In this document: positions 8,899 through 18,508 of the stretch, piece after piece
How positions within the stretch are numbered: position 1 is the stretch's first letter
Layout: each line of letters begins with the position of its first letter
Source of the DNA: Oxalobacteraceae bacterium
GTDB taxonomy: Bacteria > Pseudomonadota > Gammaproteobacteria > Burkholderiales > Burkholderiaceae_D
NCBI GenBank assembly: GCA_027490465.1
Contig: JAIXXZ010000086.1
Location: 1 to 64,000, forward strand
Length of the DNA: 64,000 nucleotides
Reading direction: 5' to 3'
Translations under genes and position numbers: made by a program
Notes under the pieces: generated by a model
The model's database searches: none
What the model saw: the letters and a program-made list of their open reading frames with translations, nothing else
Told to the model about the DNA's origin: nothing

Positions 8899-11481
8899 AT
8901 GATCCGCAGCGCTGATCGCACCCGGACCGGCGCCCCTGCCGCTGCAGCCGACCTGTGGTGGCAAACGCCACCCGCACCACCGGATGTGCAGCAGGGCCTG
9001 AGTAGCGCGCAAGTGGCCACGCTGCTCCAACAATGGGGCCCTAACCGTTTTGTCGAGACACGCACGCCGCCCGTGTGGTTGCAATTCATTGGTCACTTCC
9101 GCAATCCATTGGTGCTGATTCTGCTTGTGGCGAGCACCCTGTCGGCGCTGCTGGGCGAATTCACCAATTTCTTCATCATCAACGTGATCGTGTTGTTGAG
9201 CGTGACGCTGGATTTAGCGCAGGAGCATCGCGCACAGCGCGCGGCCGAGATGCTGCGTCAATCGATTGCGCTGTCTACGCGTGTGCTGCGCGACGGCACT
9301 GAACAGTCCATCCCGCTGACCGAGCTCGTGCCCGGCGATCTGGTGCTGCTGAAGGCCGGCGATCTGGTGCCCGCGGATGGCATCGTGATTGAAGCACGCG
9401 ACTGCTTCGTGAACCAATCAGTGCTGACCGGTGAATCCGGCCCGTCGGAGAAACGCGTCGAGGTACCCGCCGATGCCTGCGACATACAAAGCGCGACCCA
9501 TGCGATGTTCATGGGATCCTCCGTGTTGTCAGGTAGCGCCAAACTGCTGATCGTTCGTACCGGAGCTGCCACCGAGATGGGCAGCATCGCGGGACATCTG
9601 GGGCAACCCGCGACACTCACGGCTTTTGATATCGGCACGCGGCGCTTCAATGCATTGATCATGCGATTGACCATGCTGATGGTGCTGATCGTGCTGCTGA
9701 TGAGTCTGCTCTCGCACAAACCCTGGGCGGAATCTTTTTTGTTTGCATTGGCACTGGCTGTCGGACTCACACCCGAGCTGCTGCCCATGGTGGTGTCGGT
9801 GACGCTGGCGCGCGGTGCCTTGCGCATGGCGCGCGAGAAGGTGATCGTAAAACGCCAAACGGCGATCTCCGATCTGGGCGCGATGGATGTGCTGTGCACT
9901 GACAAAACAGGCACGCTGACCGAAGCAAAGATCAGCATGCAGTCACACGTCGATCCGCTTGGCGCAGATAGTGCGCGCGTGCTCGAGCTTGCCTACCTGA
10001 ACAGCTGGTTTGAAAGCGGGTTGCACAACCCCATGGATGTCGCCATTCTCGAACATGAAACGATAGACACACGTGACTGGCGCAAGATCGACGAAGTGCC
10101 TTTTGATTTTGAGCGACGGCGAGTCTCCGTTCTGCTGGAAAAAAATTCTGCACGCACGCTGGTGGTCAAGGGTGCACCGGCCGACATATTGCGCGCCTGT
10201 CTGTATTACGAGAACGCAGGCAATACGCTATTGCTCGATGACGACGGTTTGGCCACTGTACGCGCCACCTGCGATGCACTCGAAGATGAAGGCTTCAGAG
10301 TGCTTGCGATTGCCTGCAAAGCGGTTCCCCCCGATCATCCGCATGCGGTCGTTGATGATGAATCAGCGCTGGTACTGGCCGGCTTCGCCGCGTTTCTTGA
10401 TCCACCCAAAGCCAGCGCAGGTGACACACTGCGGTCGCTTGCAGAACTCGGTGTCTCGATCAAGGTATTGACAGGCGATAGTGAGCGCGTTACCCAGCAT
10501 ATTTTTCATGCGCTGCAGCTGCCGATTGAGGCTGTCGTTTTAGGTTCCGACATTGAGAAGCTTGATGATATTGCGCTGCAGGCACGGACAGAAACTGCGA
10601 ATCTTTTCTGCCGCCTCAATCCCTCGCAAAAAGGTCGCGTTATTGCTGCACTCAGAGCGCGCGGTCATGTCGTTGGTTATCTTGGTGACGGTATCAATGA
10701 CGCTCCCTCTTTGCAAGCAGCAGATGTCGGACTCTCGGTAGACACTGCCGTGGATATCGCCAAAGCCGCCGCCGACATGATCTTGCTGCAAAAGGATCTG
10801 AATGTGCTGCAGCTCGCGGTACTTGAGGGACGTCGCACCGTCGGCAATGTGATGAAGTACCTGATGATGGGCACCAGCTCGAACTTCGGCAATATGTTCA
10901 GCATGGCAGGTGCAGCACTGTTTCTACCCTTCTTGCCGATGAAGTCCGTGCAGATACTGCTCAACAATATCCTTTATGACCTGTCGGAGGTCGCAATACC
11001 TTTTGATGCCGTCGATAACGATGAATTGAATCGTCCGCTGCCACTCGATATCACGCTGGTGCGCGACTTCATGTGGGTGATTGGCCCGGTCAGCTCAGTG
11101 TTTGATTTGCTGACATTCTGGATACTGCTAAGGCTTTTCAATGCCAACGAGGCCTTGTTCCAGACCGGCTGGTTCATTGAATCGCTCTGCACACAGGTAC
11201 TGGTGATTTTTGTGATTCGCACGCGCGGCAATCCCTTGCGCAGTCGACCGCATCCGCTGCTGATCACCTCATCCATCGCGGTGGTGTTGCTGGCCATTGC
11301 TTTGCCCTATACCGCACTGGGTGTCTACTTCGGTTTTACACCGCCACCTGCGAGCTTTTTTGGCGTGCTGACACTGCTGGTCATGAGCTATCTGTGGGTC
11401 GTCGAAGGCATCAAGCAGCGTTTCTTCCGTCACCGTCCACCGATGCTGTACGCGAGCGTTGTGCCACGGCGGCGCGGCTAG
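8899..11481 (+). CDS. mgtA: magnesium-translocating P-type ATPase
   Basis: VLCTDKTGTLTEAKI phosphorylation motif; TGESGPSEK; GDGINDAPSL; overall MgtA/B-like. Confidence 0.88.
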   Translation: MIRSADRTRTGAPAAAADLWWQTPPAPPDVQQGLSSAQVATLLQQWGPNRFVETRTPPVWLQFIGHFRNPLVLILLVASTLSALLGEFTNFFIINVIVLLSVTLDLAQEHRAQRAAEMLRQSIALSTRVLRDGTEQSIPLTELVPGDLVLLKAGDLVPADGIVIEARDCFVNQSVLTGESGPSEKRVEVPADACDIQSATHAMFMGSSVLSGSAKLLIVRTGAATEMGSIAGHLGQPATLTAFDIGTRRFNALIMRLTMLMVLIVLLMSLLSHKPWAESFLFALALAVGLTPELLPMVVSVTLARGALRMAREKVIVKRQTAISDLGAMDVLCTDKTGTLTEAKISMQSHVDPLGADSARVLELAYLNSWFESGLHNPMDVAILEHETIDTRDWRKIDEVPFDFERRRVSVLLEKNSARTLVVKGAPADILRACLYYENAGNTLLLDDDGLATVRATCDALEDEGFRVLAIACKAVPPDHPHAVVDDESALVLAGFAAFLDPPKASAGDTLRSLAELGVSIKVLTGDSERVTQHIFHALQLPIEAVVLGSDIEKLDDIALQARTETANLFCRLNPSQKGRVIAALRARGHVVGYLGDGINDAPSLQAADVGLSVDTAVDIAKAAADMILLQKDLNVLQLAVLEGRRTVGNVMKYLMMGTSSNFGNMFSMAGAALFLPFLPMKSVQILLNNILYDLSEVAIPFDAVDNDELNRPLPLDITLVRDFMWVIGPVSSVFDLLTFWILLRLFNANEALFQTGWFIESLCTQVLVIFVIRTRGNPLRSRPHPLLITSSIAVVLLAIALPYTALGVYFGFTPPPASFFGVLTLLVMSYLWVVEGIKQRFFRHRPPMLYASVVPRRRG

Positions 11482-11512
11482 GCCTGCGTTTTCAGAAAGC
11501 TGCACGACGATC

Positions 11513-12541
11513 ATGTCTGCTTCCATCCAAGCCACACTCGATTTTTTACGCCAACCTGATAGTTATGGCGCGGGGGTCACGCAGGTCGACGTGATCGAAA
11601 CGCATATGTCCTGGGTTTTTCTGGCTGGCCACCACGTGTTCAAACTCAAGAAGCCGGTATGCACCGACTACGTGGATTTTCGTGCCGTCGATACGCGCTG
11701 CTTTTACTGCCACGAAGAGCTGCGACTGAATCGTCGTCTCGCACCGGATGTGTACCTGAGCGTGGAGACACTCTCGCGTGATGCCGATGGCAAGCTGTGC
11801 TTCGGTACTTCTCAGGAACGCATCGATTGTCTGGTGCAAATGCGACGCCTGCCCGAAACCGGCATGCTGGCCCATGCACTGACACATGGTGCTGCCGATG
11901 CCGCCGTCATGCAGCGCGTGGCCGCGCGTATCGCTGATTTTCATCGAGATCTGCCAAAGCTGCGGCCTGATCCTGATGTATGGCGCGCATCGCTAAAAGC
12001 GGAAATCGATCGCAACGAGGGTGCACTACTCGCGCATAGGCAATCTCTGGCCTCAGACAAAGTGCGCATGCTATGTGATGCACAGCGAGCGATCCTGCAA
12101 TCGCAGGCCGCGTGGTTTGATGCACGTATTCGTGAGGGACATATCGTCGAAGGTCATGGTGATCTGCGTGCCGAGCATGTCTGCATCGCCGGAGACATCA
12201 CGGTGATTGATTGTCTTGAGTTCTCGCGCGACCTGCGCACGCTGGATGCGGCGGACGAAATCGCGTTTTTGGCGCTGGACTGCGAACGATTGCAAGCACC
12301 TACCCTGGCCGACGTGCTGCTGCAGACTTATTTCGCGCAGTCGCAAGATACGCCACCCGCTGCACTGGTGCATTTCTATCAGTCGCTGCGGGCAGGTATA
12401 CGCGCACGCATCGCGATACGCCACCTGGATGAAATCGATTGCACGCAACCCGCCCTGTGGACACAACGCGCCATGGACTGGCTGGCGCTAGCGCAGCAGC
12501 ATCAGGACTGCATCAGCGCAACGATGGATCCACCTTCGTGA
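11513..12541 (+). CDS. aminoglycoside phosphotransferase-like kinase domain protein
   Basis: HVFKLKKPVCTDYVDF; HGDLRAEHVCI; ITVIDCLEFSRDLR. Confidence 0.7.
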   Translation: MSASIQATLDFLRQPDSYGAGVTQVDVIETHMSWVFLAGHHVFKLKKPVCTDYVDFRAVDTRCFYCHEELRLNRRLAPDVYLSVETLSRDADGKLCFGTSQERIDCLVQMRRLPETGMLAHALTHGAADAAVMQRVAARIADFHRDLPKLRPDPDVWRASLKAEIDRNEGALLAHRQSLASDKVRMLCDAQRAILQSQAAWFDARIREGHIVEGHGDLRAEHVCIAGDITVIDCLEFSRDLRTLDAADEIAFLALDCERLQAPTLADVLLQTYFAQSQDTPPAALVHFYQSLRAGIRARIAIRHLDEIDCTQPALWTQRAMDWLALAQQHQDCISATMDPPS

Positions 12542-13488
12542 GAGCGCCGAATCGCTTCGCCGAGCAATACAGCGCAGCTCACCACCTCAAGCTTGGCCTG
12601 AAGCAGCGTGCCCTCCAGCCCCACGATGTTTACGCTATCACTGACAAAAATCCGATCAATCGGCCCGGTACCCAGACCCCGCAAGGCATCGGCATTGAAG
12701 AGTCCATGGGCCGCCGCCGCCCATACGCTAGCGGCACCCTGAGCACGACAAGCAGTCGCAGCACGTACCAGCGTCTGACCACTGCTGATCAAGTCATCAA
12801 ACAACAGCACCTGACGTCCCGCAACCTCCCCCACCAGCAGCTCGCCACTGAGCAGCCCGGCACTGCGATATTTTTCTACAAAACCCATGCTCACGGGACG
12901 ACCCAGTGCTTGCGATAACCGCTCGCGAAACAATGCGGCGCGCTTCACACCACCGGCATCCGGTGACACCACCGCCACCTCACCGGGTCCGAGCTTGCCT
13001 GCAATAGGTCGTACAAACAGCCCGGCACTATCGAGCTGCTCTGTGGGACAACGAAAGGCATTCTGAAATGCGGCCGGGTTGTGTACCTCCAGCGCCAGCA
13101 AGGCATCGGTACCCATGGCCTCGAACAGCTGCGCGACATAGCGCACAGTGACCGGATCACGCGGCTTGGTCTTGCGGTCTTTGCGTGCATACGCCAGATA
13201 AGGCACGACCGCGCTTACAAGATCGGCTGACGCATCCTTGAGTGTCGCAATGAAAAACAACAGACGATTGAGCTTGTCATTAGCACTGTGCGATACATCG
13301 CCATGCAGTGCGTGTAGCACATAACAACAACGCCCGCGCACATTCTCCAAAGGCCGCGCTTTATGCTCGCCATCTTCGAATTCACGCTCTTCATGCGCAG
13401 CCAGCGGAATGCCCAAATGATGCGCAATCTTTGCGCCTAGCGACTCGCTGCCTCGCAGCGCAAACAGCAAGGGGCGATCGAGTGACAT
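12502..13488 (-). CDS. ribose-phosphate pyrophosphokinase family protein
   Basis: VPYLAYARKDRKTKPRDPVT; VVSPDAGGVKRA; LFDDLISSGQT. Confidence 0.85.
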   Translation of the reverse strand: MSLDRPLLFALRGSESLGAKIAHHLGIPLAAHEEREFEDGEHKARPLENVRGRCCYVLHALHGDVSHSANDKLNRLLFFIATLKDASADLVSAVVPYLAYARKDRKTKPRDPVTVRYVAQLFEAMGTDALLALEVHNPAAFQNAFRCPTEQLDSAGLFVRPIAGKLGPGEVAVVSPDAGGVKRAALFRERLSQALGRPVSMGFVEKYRSAGLLSGELLVGEVAGRQVLLFDDLISSGQTLVRAATACRAQGAASVWAAAAHGLFNADALRGLGTGPIDRIFVSDSVNIVGLEGTLLQAKLEVVSCAVLLGEAIRRSHEGGSIVALMQS

Positions 13489-13694
13489 GCGTGGCGTCCG
13501 ATGAAAACTGATCTCATCATCTTCCAGCTTGCGGGTGTCAGGGTATTGCGGCGGATTGAATTGGGTAACGGTCAGCTTTGGTCAGCGTCGATGCTGAGCT
13601 AGAGATTGTGTTCATCAGTGCCGCATTCCGGCCTCGACTTACCCAGAAAATGCAAGTTAAGCTACGCGCATTATTGCATGCGCATAGCGACCCA

Positions 13695-13958
13695 ATGTCC
13701 CCTCCACGTACCACTCGACGGCCCCACCCCGACCAGCAGGGCAAGCGCTCGATCAAGATCAGCCTGAGTACCGGCGTGCTGGAGGCCGCAAGCTTATTGG
13801 ACATCAACATATCCCAAGTATGTGACAAGCACCTTCGCGAGGTAGTGCGGCTTGAACAAGAACGTCAATGGCGGGAAGAACATGCGGATTTTATCGCCGC
13901 CTTCAATGCCACGATCGGCGCCGACGGCTTGCCGCTGGATGAGTGGAAAAGCTTCTGA
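13695..13958 (+). CDS. ccdA: CcdA-like type II antitoxin
   Basis: SIKISLSTGVLEAASLLDINISQVCDKHLREVVRLEQERQWREEHADFIAAFNATIGADGLPLDEWKSF. Confidence 0.75.
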   Translation: MSPPRTTRRPHPDQQGKRSIKISLSTGVLEAASLLDINISQVCDKHLREVVRLEQERQWREEHADFIAAFNATIGADGLPLDEWKSF

Positions 13959-14011
13959 TGGCACGTTTCGATGTCTTTGCGAACCCCGGTAGTAAGAACC
14001 TGTCCCGTTAG
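13958..14011 (+). pseudogene. ccdB: CcdB toxin, truncated after ~13 native codons
   Basis: TGATG overlap with ccdA; MARFDVFANPGSKNLSR*, the MARFDV(Y/F)xNPG start is CcdB-like. Confidence 0.7.
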
Positions 14012-14061
14012 TTCGATGACAGCTCTGGCATGCACCCCAAGCTCATAGACTGGAGTAATAA

Positions 14062-14256
14062 ATGAACACAAGAGACATTCGCCTATCATCTGATCCAGAT
14101 TTAGCAGGCTCTTTCGCGGCCATGGAACGTGCAGCCCGAGCTGCGCAAGATCTAGCCATTAAAACCAACACGGGTATCGTTGTTTCAGTGGATGGAAAGG
14201 CCGTTGACTTGACAGCAGCAGAGTTGATCAAGATGCGTGAGGAAGAAGCGCACTAG
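14062..14256 (+). CDS. small conserved-looking hypothetical protein (64 aa)
   Basis: MNTRDIRLSSDPDLAGSFAAMERAARAAQDLAIKTNTGIVVSVDGKAVDLTAAELIKMREEEAH. Confidence 0.5.
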   Translation: MNTRDIRLSSDPDLAGSFAAMERAARAAQDLAIKTNTGIVVSVDGKAVDLTAAELIKMREEEAH

Positions 14257-14284
14257 TCCCACCGCAGACCGGAAACTACCTGAA

Positions 14285-14320
14285 CAAAAAAGCGCCCACC
14301 TCCCTCCGGAGATGAGCGCT
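14285..14320 (-). terminator. rho-independent terminator for the amidase operon
   Basis: minus strand AGCGCTCATCTCCggagGGAGGTGGGCGCT-TTTTTT. Confidence 0.7.
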
Positions 14321-14350
14321 GAATAGACTGCAGAGCGAGGAAAATCTGGT

Positions 14351-15868
14351 TTACATCGTTTTCCAGTCACCTGCCTTCTCAAAAGCATTACCAGCCTGGT
14401 AGATAGTCGCTTCATCAAAGTGCTTACCAACCAGCATCAAGCCGATCGGCAGACCATCGACGAGACCACAAGGCACGGTGAGAGCCGGGTGATGCGAAAT
14501 ATCGAAGGGGCAGGTATTGCCAATCTGCTCAAGCGCACGCGCGAAGTATTCTTCGCGGCTCGCATCAGCCGGTGGCAGCTTGGTGGCTTTCATGGGCATG
14601 GTGGGCAATAGCAGCAAATCATATTTCGCAAGCGCTGCATCATAAGCCGCGGTCAGACGACGGGTGATGTTCATCGCTTTGCCGTAGTAATGGCTGCCGT
14701 GGTGCTTTTTGATATAGGTGCCAAGCACCGTCATCACCTTCGTTGTCTCGGACAACTCATTGGCGCGCAGATTCCATCCATGCAGCTTGTCAATCAGGCT
14801 GGTGACATACAGATCAGGACGCGACAGGCCGTAACCATCGCCAAACATCATCGTTTGCGCGATGCCCTCCACACCAATTGGCGTCCATAGCGCGGGTCCG
14901 ATCAGATGCTCGGGAATGGAAATCTCTTCGACAACCGCGCCCAGTTTGGCGAGCAGCTCGGCAGCTTTTTTGACTTTGGCATCCGAGGCTGCCTCGGATT
15001 CGGGACGACCAAATCCTTCCTTGAGAATGCCGATACGCATGCCCTTGACGCCCGCATCAAGCTTTTTCGTGTAATTCAAATCCGGGGCTGGACCATACTG
15101 ACGAGGGTCATAGCCATCGTGTCCCGCAATCACCTCGAGCATGAGCGCATTGTCTGCAACGGTTCGGGTCATCGGGCCGGTGTGATCAACATAAATCTCG
15201 ATCGGCATGATGCCGGTGTAAGGCACCAAGCCGTGGGTCGCTTTCATGCCAACGATACCGGACCAGGAAGCTGGCATACGGATAGAACCGCCCTGATCAC
15301 CACCAATACCCAAGTCGGCTTCGCCGAGTGCAACCGCTACTGCAGTACCTGATGATGAGCCTCCTGCCGAGTAGCCCATCTTCAGCGGATTGTGAACCGG
15401 TCCTTTTGCACCAGTGTGGCTACCAGCCGAAATGCAATACGACTCGCAATGCGTCTTGCCAACGATCTCCGCACCAGCATCAAGAAGACGTGTGACCACG
15501 GTCGCATCCACGTCAGGTACATAACCCTCAAGGATGGAACAACCATTCATCATCGGCACGCCGGCGACCATCACGTTATCTTTGATCGCGACCCGCTTGC
15601 CTTGCAGACGTCCTGCGCTCGCGCCTTTGATCGAGGTTTTGACGTACCAGGCGTTCTGTTTGTTGTCTTCAGGTGAAGGAAAGTGACCCGGCGTACGAGG
15701 ATATTTCACAGCCGGCAGTTCATCTGCCATGTGATCAATCATGTTATAGGCGGCGATGCTACCCGCCATCAGACCCTGGTAGGACTTGATGTCGTCGTCG
15801 GTCAAGGCAAGCCCGACCTCATCAGCTGCGGCACGAACTTGTTCTGCGGTGGGTTGTTGGACTGCCAT
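14351..15868 (-). CDS. amidase (amidase signature family)
   Basis: RVAIKDNVMVAGVPMMNG; AGGSSSGTAVAVALGEADLGIGGDQGGSIRMPASWSGIVGMKATHGLVP. Confidence 0.9.
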   Translation of the reverse strand: MAVQQPTAEQVRAAADEVGLALTDDDIKSYQGLMAGSIAAYNMIDHMADELPAVKYPRTPGHFPSPEDNKQNAWYVKTSIKGASAGRLQGKRVAIKDNVMVAGVPMMNGCSILEGYVPDVDATVVTRLLDAGAEIVGKTHCESYCISAGSHTGAKGPVHNPLKMGYSAGGSSSGTAVAVALGEADLGIGGDQGGSIRMPASWSGIVGMKATHGLVPYTGIMPIEIYVDHTGPMTRTVADNALMLEVIAGHDGYDPRQYGPAPDLNYTKKLDAGVKGMRIGILKEGFGRPESEAASDAKVKKAAELLAKLGAVVEEISIPEHLIGPALWTPIGVEGIAQTMMFGDGYGLSRPDLYVTSLIDKLHGWNLRANELSETTKVMTVLGTYIKKHHGSHYYGKAMNITRRLTAAYDAALAKYDLLLLPTMPMKATKLPPADASREEYFARALEQIGNTCPFDISHHPALTVPCGLVDGLPIGLMLVGKHFDEATIYQAGNAFEKAGDWKTM

Positions 15869-15948
15869 CGGATCCTCCTGATTTTTTATAGTTTAAGAAA
15901 GTGCTGCCAGTTAAACGGTTGTTACTTTCAATACTCGCCAATAGCGCT

Positions 15949-16653
15949 TCAAGGCGAGAGGAGACGTTCAAGTTCAGGGTCATCGCGAATCGCAGCAGAT
16001 GCTCCTGAAAGCGCGATATGACCACGATCCATCACATAACAGTGCTGTGAAATACTCAAGGCCATCTTGACATGCTGCTCGACGATCACGACTGCGATAC
16101 CTTGCGCAAGCTCGCGCAGTCGCTCGGTGATTTCCTCGATCACGCCATGCCAGACACCTTCGGTGGGCTCATCAAGCAACAGCATGCTGGGACGACCCAG
16201 TAGTGCGCGACTGATGGCCAGCATCTTTCGCTCGCCGCCTGACAATGTGCCCGCCGCTTGCGACATACGCTGCCCCAGTCTTGGAAAGAGCGCGACCATC
16301 TCTTCAATCGCCCGGTCGCTGTTGGACTCGCGCAAGGCGCCCACCTGCAAATTTTCTCTCACCGTCAGACGCGCAAATATACCGTGGTCTTGCGGCACAT
16401 AGCCCAAGCCCCGGGAAGCCCGCTGCTCTATCGCAGCGCTATCGATACTCTCGCCATGAAACGAAAGACTGCCCCGCTGTGCGAGCAGTTCACCCGCAAT
16501 CGTTTTTAGCAGCGTCGTCTTGCCCGCACCATTTCGTCCAAGAATGGCCACACCACCCACGGCGGGTATCGACAGTGAAACATCGAACAGCGCCTGACTG
16601 TGACCGTAGTAGGTACAGAGTTTGTCAGCGACCAGAAGCGGCGAATTAGACAT
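15949..16653 (-). CDS. ABC transporter ATP-binding protein (LivF/UrtE-like)
   Basis: LGRNGAGKTTLLKTI; LSGGERKMLAISRALLGRPSMLLLDEPTEGV. Confidence 0.88.
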   Translation of the reverse strand: MSNSPLLVADKLCTYYGHSQALFDVSLSIPAVGGVAILGRNGAGKTTLLKTIAGELLAQRGSLSFHGESIDSAAIEQRASRGLGYVPQDHGIFARLTVRENLQVGALRESNSDRAIEEMVALFPRLGQRMSQAAGTLSGGERKMLAISRALLGRPSMLLLDEPTEGVWHGVIEEITERLRELAQGIAVVIVEQHVKMALSISQHCYVMDRGHIALSGASAAIRDDPELERLLSP

Positions 16654-17380
16654 GGGCGAGATAAACCTCTTTGACACGGGCATCGTTTTGCACATCGCTG
16701 GTTGGGCCAGAGGCAATGATCTGTCCTTGATCCAGCACCGTCAGAGAATCACAAATATCCTTGATGAAGTCGAGATCGTGCTCGACGATCAGCAGTGAGC
16801 ATTGCGCTTTGATAGGCTGCAGCAACTCACCCGTTGCACGACGCTCTTGCGGGCTCATGCCTGCCGTGGGTTCATCGAGCAGCAGCAGTCTGGGCTTGAG
16901 CGCCAGGGCCATCGCAATTTCCAGCCACTGCTGCTGACCGTGCGAAAGCTCTCCTGCCAGATCGTATTGACGCTCTCTGAGACGGAAACGATCCAGATAA
17001 TGAATGACTTCCGCATGCAAACTCTCGCGCGAACTTGAACGCAGCAGGCCCCAGATGGATTGATGCGCCTGCAATGCGATGAGCATATTGTCGTACACGG
17101 CGATCTCGGGAAGTATCGCCGTGATTTGAAACTTTAGGCTCAGGCCTGCACGCGAGCGCTCTTGCGGTGTGAGCGTCGTGATGTCCTTACCCGCCAGATG
17201 AATCGTGCCGGCCGTCGGAATCTCTGCACCTGCCAGACATTTGAGCAAGGTACTTTTACCGGAACCATTCGGGCCAATCAGGCCATGAAACTCATGATCA
17301 TCAACGACCATGTCAGCCGATGACAGCGCGGTCAGTGTTCCATAAATTTTCGATACACCACGAACTTGCAGCAGGCTCAT
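16646..17380 (-). CDS. ABC transporter ATP-binding protein (LivG/UrtD-like)
   Basis: IGPNGSGKSTLLKCLAG; LSHGQQQWLEIAMALALKPRLLLLDEPTAGMSPQE. Confidence 0.88.
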   Translation of the reverse strand: MSLLQVRGVSKIYGTLTALSSADMVVDDHEFHGLIGPNGSGKSTLLKCLAGAEIPTAGTIHLAGKDITTLTPQERSRAGLSLKFQITAILPEIAVYDNMLIALQAHQSIWGLLRSSSRESLHAEVIHYLDRFRLRERQYDLAGELSHGQQQWLEIAMALALKPRLLLLDEPTAGMSPQERRATGELLQPIKAQCSLLIVEHDLDFIKDICDSLTVLDQGQIIASGPTSDVQNDARVKEVYLAHV

Positions 17381-18435
17381 GATTGAACCCCTGTATCAGT
17401 TTTGTTGGTCGCGACGCTATCGTCTTTTTTACCGAAAAAGAAATTGCGACTTCGATCGCGCATCACGAAGCCCATCAGCCCGGTTGGACGGAACAGCACG
17501 GTCGCCAACAGCAGCAAGCCCAGCAAAATCGGCCAACCTGTCTCAAGAAAATTTTTGACAGTCGGGCCAAAAAACTCGACCTGTGGCAAAAGAAAATTCA
17601 TCAGATCCAGTACCGTCACGCCAATGATGGCGCCGACCAGGGTGCCCACGCCACCAAATAGTACGTACAGCACTGCTTGCGTCGAGAGTACCGGGCCAAG
17701 CTGGCCGGGGCCGACAAAACCCTCATGAAAAGCGAACAGTGCGCCAGATATGCCGGCAATCATGCCAGCGAGAGAAAAAATCACCGCCTTGAAGGTTTGG
17801 ACGTTATAGCCCAGAAAGGCAATACGGCTTTCTTGCTGACGAATACCCGCCAACACCAGACCAAATTGCGATCGCACCAGCCATCGACAGCCAAGATAAA
17901 TCACGATCAGCAGGAACAGCGCCATGTAGCAAAACAGCATGCCCTCCTCAATTTCCAATTCACCCGCCGTCAGGCGAGCCAGTGAGGAAATACCATTCTG
18001 TCCACCGACATACGACCAGCCACGTGCAAGCCGCTCGATCACATACGAGCCCGTCATGGTGCCCAGTGCGACGAAAGCCAGAGAGGGAATACGCTTGCCT
18101 AAAATGACGAGCAGCGCCATCAGGAATGCAAGTACCAAGCCGATCGTGGCGGCCACCGGCAACAAAACAAACACGGAACTGACGCCCGTTTTTTGCGATA
18201 GCAAGGCGACCGAGTAACCTGCGACACCAAAAAAGAGTGCCTGTCCAAAACTCATGATGCCGGCATAACCCCAGACAAGGTCAAAGGAAATCGCCAGCAA
18301 CGCCAGGATAAAAATCTTGGTGACGAACAGAACCCAGAAGTTTTCAAGAAACGGCGGCAAAACCAAGGCCAGCAGCAATAGTGCTATCTCGATGACCGTC
18401 AACACGTTAATCGTAGGTGAGCGAACTTCTTGCAT
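17377..18435 (-). CDS. branched-chain amino acid/urea-type ABC transporter permease (LivM/UrtC-like)
   Basis: multi-TM; FDLVWGYAGIMSFGQALFFGVAGY. Confidence 0.88.
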   Translation of the reverse strand: MQEVRSPTINVLTVIEIALLLLALVLPPFLENFWVLFVTKIFILALLAISFDLVWGYAGIMSFGQALFFGVAGYSVALLSQKTGVSSVFVLLPVAATIGLVLAFLMALLVILGKRIPSLAFVALGTMTGSYVIERLARGWSYVGGQNGISSLARLTAGELEIEEGMLFCYMALFLLIVIYLGCRWLVRSQFGLVLAGIRQQESRIAFLGYNVQTFKAVIFSLAGMIAGISGALFAFHEGFVGPGQLGPVLSTQAVLYVLFGGVGTLVGAIIGVTVLDLMNFLLPQVEFFGPTVKNFLETGWPILLGLLLLATVLFRPTGLMGFVMRDRSRNFFFGKKDDSVATNKTDTGVQS

Positions 18436-18508
18436 GGCTTGAGGCTCTTGATGGGGAATTTACAAGGAGGGCAAGCCCGCAGGCCTGCCCTCCGGCTAGC
18501 ACAACGCT

